NCBI RefSeq assembly: GCF_003664255.1
Contig: NZ_RCCV01000001.1
Span: 806,001 to 870,000, forward strand
Length of the DNA: 64,000 nt
Source of the DNA: Micromonospora sp. M71_S20
GTDB lineage: Bacteria > Actinomycetota > Actinomycetes > Mycobacteriales > Micromonosporaceae
Direction: 5' to 3'
Below are positions 45,379-53,848 of the stretch, in pieces. A program made the translations under genes and the position numbers. Numbering within the stretch: position 1 is the stretch's first letter; each line of letters opens with the position of its first letter. A model generated the notes under the pieces. The model had not been told where the DNA came from and did not search any database. It saw nothing but the letters and a program-made list of their open reading frames with translations.

Positions 45379-46695
45379 ATGCGGAGAGCTCTCGTCTGGC
45401 TGGCGGCCGTGCTGGTCGCCGCCCCACTGCTCGTCAGCCCGGGAGTGGCCCAGGCTGCCACCACGACACCGTCGCTGGTCATCGCCAGCGACTTCCCGGA
45501 CCCCGACGTCGTCAAGTTCGGCGGCACCTACTACGCGTACTCGACGAACAACGGCCACGGCAACGTCCCGGTCGCCACGGCCACCTCGCTGACCGGAGCC
45601 TGGACCAGGCGGGCCGACGCGATGCCGACCCTCGGCGCCTGGGCCAACGGGGGCCTGACCTGGGCGCCCGACGTGTCCCAGCGGGCCGACGGGCGTTACC
45701 TGCTCTACTACACCGCCCGCAGCCGGGCCACCGGTCGGCAGTGCCTGGGCGCGGCGCTGGCCACGTCGCCGCTCGGCCCGTTCACCTCCGTCGGCACCCA
45801 GCCGCTGGTGTGCAACGCCGGCGAGGGTGGCGACATCGACGCGGCGAGCTTCACCGACAGCACCGGCCTGCGGTACCTGCTCTACAAGGACGACGGCAAC
45901 GCCATCGGCCAGCCGACGAGCCTCTGGCTGCAACGGGTCGCGGCCGACGGGGTGACCCTCCAGGGCGCCCGGGTCGAATTGCTGCGCAGCGGTCGCGCCG
46001 AGGAGGCCGGCATCATCGAGGCGCCGGTGCTGACCAAGGTCGGCGCGCAGTACGTGCTGTTCTACTCGCTCGGCGGCTACGGCGGCGACGGCTACCAGAC
46101 CAGCTACGCCACCTCGACCTCGCTGACCGGCCCCTACACCAAGGCGTACCGCTCGCTGATGACCACGGCGTCGCTGGACTCGGCCGTGCGGGGGCCCGGC
46201 GGGGCGGACGTGGTGCGCGAGGCGGGCGGCGACCACATCGTGTTCCACGGCTGGATCAACAACTACTCCGCCCGGGGCATGTACGTGGCGGCGCTGGGCT
46301 GGGCCGGCGGAAACCCCGTGGTGCGGGGCAGCCGGGTGCGGTACGAGGCCGAGCGCGGCGGGCTCAACCGGTGCGCCGTGCGCGCCGCCCCGAACACGTC
46401 CCAGGGACAGGTGGTGGCGTACATCGACCACGCGGACAGCTGGGTCGAGGTCACGGTCTTCGCGCCCCGGGCCGGCGGCTACCGCGCCCACGTCGCCTAC
46501 GCCGCCGGCTACGGCGACGCCCAGCACACGCTGACGGTCAACGGCGCGAACCCGAAGGTCGTCACCTATCCCAACACGGGCTGGGACGTCTGGCGCCAGG
46601 CGGGCGTCGACGTCACGCTCAACGCGGGCTTCAACACCCTCCGGTTCACCCACCTGAGCCGCTGGGCGGAACTCGACTTCGTCGAGGTGGCGTAG
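45379..46695 (+). CDS. Secreted GH43 family glycoside hydrolase with C-terminal carbohydrate-binding module
   Basis: The 438-residue protein starts with a Sec signal peptide (MRRALVWLAAVLVAAPLLVS, cleavage near AQA-A). The five-blade propeller carries the GH43 triad: base Asp in ASDFPDPDVVKFGGTYYAYS, pKa-modulating Asp in GDIDAASFTD and acid Glu in GIIEAPVLTK. Residues ~315-438 form a CBM35/CBM6-like beta-sandwich (VRYEAERGGLNRC, WVEVTVFAPRAGGYR, LRFTHLSRWAELDFVEVA). Likely action is on arabinan, xylan or galactan side chains. It ends before a hairpin shared with the opposing GNAT gene. ATG 45379 gives the best signal peptide. Confidence 0.92.
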   Translation: MRRALVWLAAVLVAAPLLVSPGVAQAATTTPSLVIASDFPDPDVVKFGGTYYAYSTNNGHGNVPVATATSLTGAWTRRADAMPTLGAWANGGLTWAPDVSQRADGRYLLYYTARSRATGRQCLGAALATSPLGPFTSVGTQPLVCNAGEGGDIDAASFTDSTGLRYLLYKDDGNAIGQPTSLWLQRVAADGVTLQGARVELLRSGRAEEAGIIEAPVLTKVGAQYVLFYSLGGYGGDGYQTSYATSTSLTGPYTKAYRSLMTTASLDSAVRGPGGADVVREAGGDHIVFHGWINNYSARGMYVAALGWAGGNPVVRGSRVRYEAERGGLNRCAVRAAPNTSQGQVVAYIDHADSWVEVTVFAPRAGGYRAHVAYAAGYGDAQHTLTVNGANPKVVTYPNTGWDVWRQAGVDVTLNAGFNTLRFTHLSRWAELDFVEVA

Positions 46696-46715
46696 CCCGC
46701 GCCGGGAACGCGTGG

Positions 46716-46765
46716 AGATCTTGGTGGAAAGGTGCCCCTCCAGGGGCCGTTTCCTACCAAGATCT
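46716..46765. terminator. Bidirectional terminator hairpin with GATC-containing base
   Basis: AGATCTTGGT (46716-46725) pairs with ACCAAGATCT (46756-46765). GGAAA pairs with TTTCC, and the inner stem is GCCCCT-CC-AGGGGC. It sits between the converging GH43 and GNAT genes and should stop transcription from both. Confidence 0.7.
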
Positions 46766-46781
46766 GCATGCGGAGTGGGGT

Positions 46782-47336
46782 TCAGGCCCCGGCGGCGGGT
46801 GCGGCCAGCACGAAGGTCTCCAGGGACTCGCCGCCGTACCAGTCCGAGCGGCGGCCCACGTGGGTCATGCCGAGCCGGCGGGCCACCGCCATCGACGCCT
46901 CGTTGCCGGGCGCCACGACGGCGTACACCTCCCGCGTGCCGGCGGCCAGTTCCCGCGCCGCCGCCGCCCGGGCCGCCTCGGTGGCGTACCCGTGGCCCCA
47001 CGAGTCGGGGTGCAGGTGCCAGCCCACCTCGATGTCCTCGGTCGGCACGTTCTCATCCCGGCCGGGCAGCGGCTTGAGCAGCACCGTGCCGGCCACCATG
47101 CCGGTGTCGCGGACCTCGATCGCCCAGGTGCCGTACCGGCCGCCGTGCCCCGCGTGCCGCTCCCGCCACATCGCGAGCCGGTCGGCGGCCTGCGCCGGGT
47201 CCGTCAGCGGCAGGCCGGGCGCGCCCAGCCAGCGGGTGACCTCGGGCCGGGAGTAGATGTCGAAGAGCCGGGCCAGGTCGGCCGGGTCCTCGGTCCACTC
47301 CCGCAGTACCAGGCGCTGGGTGGTGAGAACGGTCAT
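46782..47336 (-). CDS. GNAT family N-acetyltransferase (RimJ/RimL type)
   Basis: The 184-residue protein resembles RimJ/RimL acetyltransferases: LTTQRLVLREWTEDPADLARL at the N-terminus, TWAIEVRDTGMVAGTVLL near 75-92, EVGWHLHPDSWGHGYATEA near 107-125 (the acetyl-CoA loop), and VVAPGNEASMAVARRLGMTH near 140-160. Such enzymes acetylate N-termini or small amines. It is a single gene; the ATG at 47336 lies 51 bases from the YihY start on the other strand. Confidence 0.9.
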   Translation of the reverse strand: MTVLTTQRLVLREWTEDPADLARLFDIYSRPEVTRWLGAPGLPLTDPAQAADRLAMWRERHAGHGGRYGTWAIEVRDTGMVAGTVLLKPLPGRDENVPTEDIEVGWHLHPDSWGHGYATEAARAAAARELAAGTREVYAVVAPGNEASMAVARRLGMTHVGRRSDWYGGESLETFVLAAPAAGA

Positions 47337-47387
47337 GGGCCGTGATCATAATGAGTGACGCGGGAGGGTACGGGGAAAGAAGCCGCG

Positions 47388-48263
47388 ATGGGCGGCGGAT
47401 GGCAACGGGCGAAGCGGATCACCAGTGCGGCGTTCCGCCCGCTGCGGGGCCGGGACCTGTCCCTGCACGCCGCCGCCATCACCTTCTACGGGGCGATCGC
47501 CGTGGTGCCGGTGGCCCTGCTGGCGATCTGGCTGACCTCGCTGCTCGCGGGAGCCGAGCGGGTGCACCGGCTCACCTCGTACGCCGTGGACACGCTGCCG
47601 GACGCGATCGGCGCGCCCCACGCGGTGCAGGCGCTGGTCGAGGCCGGGGTGGGGCTGACCCCGCTGCTGGCCCTGGCGTCGCTGCTGCCGGCGTCGCTCT
47701 ACGGCGAGGGGCTGCGCCGTGCCTTCGTCTCGGTCGCCGTGCCGCGCAGCGAGGAGTCGCTGGTCGGCTGGCGGGGCCGGCTGCTGCTGCTGCCGCTGCT
47801 GGCGCCGGCCCCGGCCCTGCTGCTGTCGATCCTGCTCGCGCTGCCCACGACGACCGGGCTGGTCCGGCAGGGCGGCTGGACCGGCGCGCTGGGGGTGGTG
47901 CTGTCGTTCCTGGCGGTCTGGCTGGTGCTCACCCCGGTGCTGCTCTGGCTGTTCCGGGTGGTCGGCCCGGCGTCGCCGGACTGGCTCTCCGCGCTGGCCG
48001 TCGGGTCGTTCACCGCCGCCAACCTCTCCGGTTTCCTGCACGGCTTCGTGCTCTTCGCCTCGCTCCCGATCGACCTGGGGGTGCCGTTCGGGGGCTTCGA
48101 CGAGATCGGCGCGGGGGTGGCGGTCCTGCTCTGGCTCTACCTCTTCCACGTGATCGTGCTGGCCGGCTACTCCGCGACCCTCGCGCTGTCCCGGTGGCGC
48201 AGCGCCCGCTCCGGGGCCGCCGGCCCGGGCTCGTCGGACTCCTTGATGCCGAAGCGGCGGTAG
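47388..48263 (+). CDS. YihY/BrkB-like membrane protein
   Basis: The 291-residue protein starts WQRAKRITSAAFRPLRGRDL and has AAAITFYGAIAVVPVALLAI near residues 31-50, the usual YihY signature, followed by five more helices and a hydrophilic tail. Family members are inner-membrane proteins of unclear role (once called ribonuclease BN). ATG 47388 was chosen because GGGGAAAG lies upstream; an earlier GTG at 47355 is possible. The last 97 bases overlap the 3' end of the MMPL gene on the other strand. Confidence 0.86.
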   Translation: MGGGWQRAKRITSAAFRPLRGRDLSLHAAAITFYGAIAVVPVALLAIWLTSLLAGAERVHRLTSYAVDTLPDAIGAPHAVQALVEAGVGLTPLLALASLLPASLYGEGLRRAFVSVAVPRSEESLVGWRGRLLLLPLLAPAPALLLSILLALPTTTGLVRQGGWTGALGVVLSFLAVWLVLTPVLLWLFRVVGPASPDWLSALAVGSFTAANLSGFLHGFVLFASLPIDLGVPFGGFDEIGAGVAVLLWLYLFHVIVLAGYSATLALSRWRSARSGAAGPGSSDSLMPKRR

Positions 48264-50365
48264 ACGCGGGCCAGCGGGCCGGGGGCCCACCAGTTCCAGC
48301 GGCCGAGCAGCCGCATCGTGGCCGGCACCAGCAGCGCCCGGACCAGCGTCGCGTCCACCACGATCGCCACGATCATGCCGATCCCGATGAGCTTGATGTA
48401 CGCCATCTCGCCCGTCGCGAAGCCGGCCACCACGATGATCAGCAGCAGCGCGGCGGCGGTGATGATCCGCCCGGTGCGCTGGAGCGCGACGGCCACCGAC
48501 GCGGTGTTGTCGCCCGTGCGGTCCCACTCCTCGCGCACCCGGGAGAGCAGGAACACCTCGTAGTCGGTCGCCAGCCCGAAGAGCACGGCGAGCATGAGGA
48601 TCGGGTTGCTCGGCTCGATGAACCCGGTCGGGGTGAAGCCGAGCAGGTCGGCGAAGTGCCCGTCCTGGAAGATCCAGACCACGACGCCGAACGACGCGCC
48701 GATCGACACCAGGTTCATCAGCACCGCCTTGACCGGCAGCACCACCGAACCGAAGGCGAGGAAGAGCAGGACCAGGATCGCGGCGGCCATCAGCAGGGCC
48801 ATCCAGGGCAGCCGCTCGGCGAGACCGTCGATCAGGTCGAGGTCGACGCCGGGCCGGCCGCCGACGAGCACCTCGGCGTCGGCCGGCGGCGGCAGGTCGC
48901 GCAGCGCCCGGACCACGTCGTGCGCCGCGTCGCCCGTCGGCTCGCCCGGGTAGGTCACCGTCAGCAGCGTCGACGCGCCCCGGTTGGCCGCCACCTGCAC
49001 CCCGGTCACGCCCGGCACGGCGGCCACCCGGTCGGCGAAGGGCTGCACCTGCTCCGGGGACGCCCCGGAGACCAGCACGTCGATCGGCGCGATCGTGCCG
49101 CCGGGGAACTCGGCGGCGATCCGCTCGGAGACCACCCGGGGCTCGGCGGTCGCGGGCAGCACCCGGTCGTCGAACCCGCCGAACTCCATCCGCAGGATCG
49201 GCGTGGCCAGCAGCAGGAGCAGCACGGTCACCCCGACCAGGTAGCGCACCGGGCGGCGCATCACGCTGTGCGCGATCCGGGCCCAGGCGCCGCCCGTCGC
49301 ACCGTTCGCCGGCCGCGCACCGCGCGCCCCACGCCGCCACGGCAGCGGTACGCGCAGCGCGTCGATCCGGTGGCCGAGCACCGCGAGCAGGGCCGGCAGC
49401 ACGGTCAACGCCGCCAGCATGGCGACCAGCACGGCGGCCATCCCGCCGAGCGCCATCGAGCGCAGGAACGCCTGCGGGAAGATCAGCAGGCTGGCCATGG
49501 CGGTCGCGATGGTGAGCCCGGAGACCAGCACCGTCCGCCCGGCCGTGGCCATGGTCCGCCGGATCGCGGCCGGGGTGTCGTGCCCGGCGGCCAATTCCTC
49601 GCGGAACCGGCTGACCACGAAGAGGGCGTAGTCGACCGCCATGCCCAGGCCGATCAGGGTGATCACGTTGATCGCGAAGACCGACACGTCGGTGACCATG
49701 TTGACCAGCCGGACGGCGACGAACGCGCCGAGGATGGCGAGCCCGCCGATCAGCAGGGGCGTGGAGGCGGCCACCAGCCCGCCGAAGATCAGCACGAGCA
49801 GCACCAGGAGCACCGGCATGGAGAGCAGCTCCGCGCGCGTGATGTCCTTGGTGGTCTGGGTGTTCGACTCCTGCAGGGCCGCCGTGGCGCCGCCGACCTC
49901 GGTCCGTACGCCGGGCGCCGCGAGCGCCGGCCGCAGCTCCTCGTACGCGGCGGCCTTGTCGTCCTTGTCGGCGGCCCGGAGCTGGACCAGGGCGTAGGTG
50001 GCCCGGCGGTCGGTGGAGAGCAGCACGGGGGCCTGGGTGTCGTACCAGGTGGTGACGCTGGTGATCTCCGGGCGCTCGCGCAGCCGGGCGACGGTGGCCG
50101 CGACCGGGTCACGGAAGGCGGGCTGGTCGACGGTCGAGGCGTCGCTGGACCAGAGCACGACGAGGTCGGCCCCCTGCGGCCCCAGCTCCCGGGTGATCCG
50201 CTCGGCGGCCCGGCTGGACTCGCTGGCCGGGTCGTCGAAGCCGCCGCCGGTCAGCTGCCCGAAGACCCCGACCCCCCAGGTGGAACCGACCGCGACGAGC
50301 ACCAGGGCGGCGGCCAGCACCGACCAGCGCAGCCGCACGACCATGTGTCCCCACCAGGCGAACAT
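48167..50365 (-). CDS. MMPL/RND family membrane transporter
   Basis: The 732-residue protein has two RND halves. The first helix is near 13-30 and a ~130-residue extracytoplasmic loop follows. The first helix block (~180-350) contains GLGMAVDYALFVVSRFREEL, the MMPL proton-relay motif. A second loop and helix block (~560-700) contain LFGLATDYEVFLLSRVREEW. It likely exports lipids or drugs using the proton gradient. The divergent TetR gene and palindrome suggest regulated efflux. ATG 50365 follows GGAGGGGGAGG. The 3' end overlaps yihY by 97 bases, an unusually long convergent overlap. Confidence 0.93.
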   Translation of the reverse strand: MFAWWGHMVVRLRWSVLAAALVLVAVGSTWGVGVFGQLTGGGFDDPASESSRAAERITRELGPQGADLVVLWSSDASTVDQPAFRDPVAATVARLRERPEITSVTTWYDTQAPVLLSTDRRATYALVQLRAADKDDKAAAYEELRPALAAPGVRTEVGGATAALQESNTQTTKDITRAELLSMPVLLVLLVLIFGGLVAASTPLLIGGLAILGAFVAVRLVNMVTDVSVFAINVITLIGLGMAVDYALFVVSRFREELAAGHDTPAAIRRTMATAGRTVLVSGLTIATAMASLLIFPQAFLRSMALGGMAAVLVAMLAALTVLPALLAVLGHRIDALRVPLPWRRGARGARPANGATGGAWARIAHSVMRRPVRYLVGVTVLLLLLATPILRMEFGGFDDRVLPATAEPRVVSERIAAEFPGGTIAPIDVLVSGASPEQVQPFADRVAAVPGVTGVQVAANRGASTLLTVTYPGEPTGDAAHDVVRALRDLPPPADAEVLVGGRPGVDLDLIDGLAERLPWMALLMAAAILVLLFLAFGSVVLPVKAVLMNLVSIGASFGVVVWIFQDGHFADLLGFTPTGFIEPSNPILMLAVLFGLATDYEVFLLSRVREEWDRTGDNTASVAVALQRTGRIITAAALLLIIVVAGFATGEMAYIKLIGIGMIVAIVVDATLVRALLVPATMRLLGRWNWWAPGPLARVYRRFGIKESDEPGPAAPERALRHRDSARVAE

Positions 50366-50418
50366 TCGCCTCCCCCTCCGACGACGGCTACGCTGTGACC
50401 ATCGCTTATTTGAGTGAA

Positions 50419-50441
50419 CGCCGTTAACTATCGCAACGGCG
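50419..50441. promoter_or_regulatory. Inverted repeat between MMPL and TetR genes, likely TetR operator
   Basis: CGCCGTT-N9-AACGGCG is a perfect 7-bp repeat in the 103-base divergent space. The size and position are typical of a TetR operator that controls both genes. The surrounding DNA (TTATTTGAGTGAA, GTTAACTAT) is more AT-rich than average, as expected for overlapping promoters. Confidence 0.65.
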
Positions 50442-50468
50442 GTCGTTTCGGTCAAGGGAGTCAGCCGG

Positions 50469-51197
50469 ATGGGCGCACCGAGCCGACGGGAACGCCTGCG
50501 CTCGGCGACGGTCGCCGAGATCAAGGACGGGGCTCGGCGGCTGCTGGTGACGGGCGGGGTCGACGCCGTGTCGCTGCGGGCCATCGCCCGCGACATGGGC
50601 ATGACCGCGCCGGCCATCTACCGCTACTTCCCCAGCCTGGAGGCGCTCGTCGCGGCGCTGGCCGGCGACCTCTACGACGAGCTGCGGCTGCGGCTGGAGG
50701 CGGCCCGGGACGACGCCGGGGGCGAGCCGGTCGACCAACTGATGGCCATGTCCCGGACGTTCCGCGCCTGGTCCGTGGCGCACCCCGCCGAGTTCGGGCT
50801 GATCTTCGGCGCCCCGACCCCCGGGCGCAACGCGCCCGTCGACGACGGCGCCGATCCGGACCATCCCGGCGCCCGCCTCGGCGCGGTCTTCGTCCGACCG
50901 ATCCTCGACCTCTGGCGCCGCTCCCCCTTCCGCACCCCGCCGCCCGAGCTGCTCCGGCGGCACCTGGGCGGGCGGCGGCTGGAGCCGCTGCGGCTCAGCC
51001 ACGGCGAGGTGCCCGTCGAGGTCGCGTACGCCTTCCTCGCCGGCTGGACCCGGCTCTACGGGCTGGTGGCCATGGAGGTCTTCCACCAGTTCGACTGGGC
51101 GGTCACCGACGCCGAGGCACTCTTCGAGCTGGAGCTGGAGACGTTCACCGCCCAGCTGCTGGCCGACCCGCCCACGGGCGACGACGCGCCCTCCTGA
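50469..51197 (+). CDS. TetR family transcriptional regulator
   Basis: The 242-residue protein has an N-terminal TetR HTH, TVAEIKDGARRLLVTGG then LRAIARDMGMTAPAIYRYF near residues 36-54, and a C-terminal domain of the TetR_C_13 type (TFRAWSVAHPAEFGLIF, FLAGWTRLYGLVAMEVF). It is divergent from the MMPL transporter, with a palindrome between, so it is likely the ligand-sensing repressor of that pump. An ATG at 50469 preceded by AAGGGAGTCAGCCGG gives a good ribosome site. Confidence 0.92.
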   Translation: MGAPSRRERLRSATVAEIKDGARRLLVTGGVDAVSLRAIARDMGMTAPAIYRYFPSLEALVAALAGDLYDELRLRLEAARDDAGGEPVDQLMAMSRTFRAWSVAHPAEFGLIFGAPTPGRNAPVDDGADPDHPGARLGAVFVRPILDLWRRSPFRTPPPELLRRHLGGRRLEPLRLSHGEVPVEVAYAFLAGWTRLYGLVAMEVFHQFDWAVTDAEALFELELETFTAQLLADPPTGDDAPS

Positions 51198-51252
51198 GGG
51201 ACACGGCCGGCCTCTCCGGCGGCGTCTGGGGCCGGCAGATCGGCGGGACGGA

Positions 51253-51900
51253 CTATCGCCCTCGCGCCCGGGTCCGCTCCCGGTGCCCGGCGCGGTCGGG
51301 CCGGCCGATGTGGCTGCGCTCGCGCCAGGATTCACCGAGCCAGAGGTGCGGCGCGTAGTGGCGGACCGCCGCCACCGCCACGGGCACGTCGGCGGCCTCG
51401 ACCCGGAGCCGGTGGCGCAGGCGGGGCAGCCCGGGACGGAACGGTTCCTCCTCGCGCACCAGCGTCCACAGCACCGGATCGTCGCGGTCGACGGGGCCCG
51501 TCGGGTACAGCTCCAGCGAGTGGAAGCTGGACCTGTGCCCCTGGCTGTGGAACAGGCCGACGCCGGCGAGCGTGCGCCACGGTATGACCTGGCGCCGGGT
51601 GCCCGTGTCGAACCACATGCCGGCGTGGTCGACGAGGATCCTCGCCCGCCGCTGCCGCCAGAACGCCACGAGGAGCAGGCCGCCCGGCACACCGAGGGCC
51701 GCCAGGATGCCCGCCGCGACGAGCCCCGCGACGGGTGACCGTGGCTGGTGGCTCCCGCCGATGACCGCGACGGCCGCGACGAGCCCGCCGACCCCGGCCA
51801 GGACGAGGAGCAGGGCGAGGGGCAGCCCGATCCGGGCGCGACGTCGCCCGGTGGGTATCACCGCGGCGTTCGGGGCGGGGGCGGTGAAGGGTGCTGCCAT
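51253..51900 (-). CDS. Hypothetical membrane protein with PH-like domain
   Basis: The 215-residue protein has two hydrophobic helices near residues 25-45 (LPLALLLVLAGVGGLVAAVA) and 55-78, followed by a soluble domain: ARILVDHAGMWFDTGTRRQV, IPWRTLAGVGLF and SLELYPTGPVDRDDPV. That pattern (two helices then a beta-rich region with WxT/IPW near the turn) recalls bacterial PH-like (bPH) proteins. A basic C-terminal tail follows. Function unknown. ATG 51900 was chosen; an upstream TTG at 51909 is in frame. Confidence 0.6.
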   Translation of the reverse strand: MAAPFTAPAPNAAVIPTGRRRARIGLPLALLLVLAGVGGLVAAVAVIGGSHQPRSPVAGLVAAGILAALGVPGGLLLVAFWRQRRARILVDHAGMWFDTGTRRQVIPWRTLAGVGLFHSQGHRSSFHSLELYPTGPVDRDDPVLWTLVREEEPFRPGLPRLRHRLRVEAADVPVAVAAVRHYAPHLWLGESWRERSHIGRPDRAGHRERTRARGR

Positions 51901-52091
51901 GGCAGGCAAGCCTAACGGGACCTACCTGCCCTTCCACCTGCCCCTTCGTCGTGATCCACACTGTGGGCCCCGCGGCGCACCTGTGGGCCCCACGGTCGCC
52001 CCCCCGGGGGCACCGGGCTCGCCGGCAACGGGCCCCCGACGACGAGAGGCCGACAGGCGGCGAAGGGCTGACCGGCGGCGGCTGCGGGCAG

Positions 52092-52097
52092 TAGGCT
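52092..52097 (+). promoter_or_regulatory. Candidate -10 box of a leaderless promoter
   Basis: TAGGCT ends 8 bases before the ATG at 52106, with no ribosome site. It repeats the pattern seen before the genes at 14682 and 31749. Confidence 0.4.
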
Positions 52098-52105
52098 CCC
52101 CCGGC

Positions 52106-53701
52106 ATGGGTGACGAGCTGCCACCCCGGGCCGACGTGGTGATCGTCGGCGCCGGGCACAACGGTCTGGTGTCCGCGATCCTGCTGGCCCGCGCCGGGCT
52201 GGACGTGCTGGTGCTGGAGGCGGCGGACGTGATCGGCGGGGCCACCCGCACCGAGGCGCCGTTCCGCAAGGTGCCGGGGCTGCGCCACTCCACCGGGTCG
52301 TACCTGCTCGGGCTGATGCCGCCGGAGCTGCTCGCCACGCTGGACGTGCGGATCCCCGTGCTGCGCCGCGACCCGCACTACTTCCTGCCCACCCCCGGCG
52401 GCCCGGGCTCGCCGTACCTGCTCTTCGGCAGCGACACGGCGGCCACCCGGGCGCAGCTCGCGGAGTTCTTCTCCCCCGCCGACGTGGCCGCCGACGACGC
52501 CCTCCAGGCCGAGCTGGCCGCGCTTCGGGAGGATCTCGCCCCGGCCTGGCTGGCCGAGCCGCTGTCCGTCGAGGAGACCGCCGAGCGGCACGTCCGGCCG
52601 GCGCTGCGGCAGGTCTTCGTCGACCTGGTCCGCGGCTCCGTCGCCGACCACCTGGCCCGCTTCGACTTCCGCTCCGAGCTGCTGGTCAGCATGTACGCCG
52701 TCACCGACGGCCTCTCCGGGCTCAACGCCGGCCCCGACGACCCCGGCACCGGGCACAACTTCCTCGTGCACAACATGTGCCGGTTGCCCGGCTCCGACGG
52801 CACGTGGATGATCACCGAGGGCGGGATGGGCACCGTGTCGCGCGTCTTCGCCGAGGCCGCCCGGGCCGCCGGCGCGACGATCCTGACCGGCACGCAGGTC
52901 AGCGCGATCACCCTGGACGGCGGCGCGGCGGGCGGGGTGGTCCTCGCCGACGGACGGGAGGTCGCGGCCCGGGTGGTGCTCGGCGCCTGCGACCCGTACC
53001 GGCTGATGGACCTGCTGCCCGACGGCGCGCTCCCGGCGCCGCTGGCCGACCGGATGGCGGCGGTCCGCCGCCCCGGCACCACGCTCAAGCTCAACCTGGC
53101 GCTGACCGGCCTGCCCCGCTTCTCCTGCCTGCCCGGCGACGCGCCGAGCCCGTTCGGCTCGACGATCCACCTGCTGCCCGGCTCGGACTCGCTGACCGGC
53201 GGGGGCGGCGAGCCGCCGATGGCGGCGCTACGCGCGATGTGGGCGGACGTGCAGGCGGGGCGGCTGCCCGACGAGCCGACCATCGAGTGGTACCTGCACA
53301 CCACCGTGGACCCGTCGCTGTCGGACGGCCGGGGGCACCACTCGTCGGCGCTCTTCGTGCAGTCGGTGCCGTACGAGCTGGCCGGTACCACCTGGGACGA
53401 GGCGCTGCCCGGCTACGTGGACCGCCTGATCGGGGTCTGCGAGCGGTACGCCCCCGGCACCGGCGACCTGATCGCCGACGCGGTGCCCCTGCCGCCGCCC
53501 GGCATCGAGGCGCACTTCGGGATCACCGGCGGGCACATCCACCACGTCGACAACACGGTCTCGTTCACCGACCGGATGCCGTACGCCACGGGGGTCGACG
53601 GCGTCTACGCCGGCAGTGCCGGCTGCCACCCGGCGGGCAGCGTCATCGGCGCCGCCGGCCACAACGCCGCCCGCCGCATCCTCACCGACCTCTCCCCCTG
53701 A
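52106..53701 (+). CDS. FAD-dependent oxidoreductase of the phytoene desaturase family
   Basis: The 531-residue protein has the N-terminal dinucleotide-binding motif VVIVGAGHNGLVSAILLA near residues 11-28, an Ala/Glu sugar-binding continuation (VLVLEAADVIGGATRT), GGMGTVSRVFAEAARAAGA near 240-258, and a C-terminal FAD-binding GVDGVYAGSAGCHPAGSVIG near 495-514. It resembles CrtI-like NAD(P)/FAD-dependent oxidoreductases that act on polyene or other substrates. No carotenoid genes are nearby, so the substrate is open. Translation is probably leaderless. It converges on the MBL-Rieske gene across a palindromic repeat. Confidence 0.88.
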   Translation: MGDELPPRADVVIVGAGHNGLVSAILLARAGLDVLVLEAADVIGGATRTEAPFRKVPGLRHSTGSYLLGLMPPELLATLDVRIPVLRRDPHYFLPTPGGPGSPYLLFGSDTAATRAQLAEFFSPADVAADDALQAELAALREDLAPAWLAEPLSVEETAERHVRPALRQVFVDLVRGSVADHLARFDFRSELLVSMYAVTDGLSGLNAGPDDPGTGHNFLVHNMCRLPGSDGTWMITEGGMGTVSRVFAEAARAAGATILTGTQVSAITLDGGAAGGVVLADGREVAARVVLGACDPYRLMDLLPDGALPAPLADRMAAVRRPGTTLKLNLALTGLPRFSCLPGDAPSPFGSTIHLLPGSDSLTGGGGEPPMAALRAMWADVQAGRLPDEPTIEWYLHTTVDPSLSDGRGHHSSALFVQSVPYELAGTTWDEALPGYVDRLIGVCERYAPGTGDLIADAVPLPPPGIEAHFGITGGHIHHVDNTVSFTDRMPYATGVDGVYAGSAGCHPAGSVIGAAGHNAARRILTDLSP

Positions 53702-53748
53702 CCACCCGCCCCCTGCTCCCCTGCTCGCTGTGCTCGCGCGCCCGGGAG

Positions 53749-53825
53749 CGTCGATCATGCACTCATGGCGCCTGATTCAGGCCGCTTGGGGCGGTTTGTC
53801 ATCCACCACAACTGCATGATCGACG
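53749..53825. terminator. Inverted repeat between convergent genes, sister of the 24.3-kb element
   Basis: Arms CGTCGATCATGCA (53749-53761) and TGCATGATCGACG (53813-53825) are perfect complements with a 51-base interior. The right flank CACCACAACTGCATGATCGA plus CG is 19/22 identical with the right arm of 24346-24422. It lies between the ends of two converging genes and could terminate both. Confidence 0.65.
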
Positions 53826-53848
53826 CGGGAGAGGGCGGGGGGTTGCCG

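Noticed and set aside
47342-50398. 1018-codon plus-strand ORF opposite the MMPL transporter
   Set aside because: Its reading is low-complexity Arg/Gly/His and overlaps YihY in a wrong frame.
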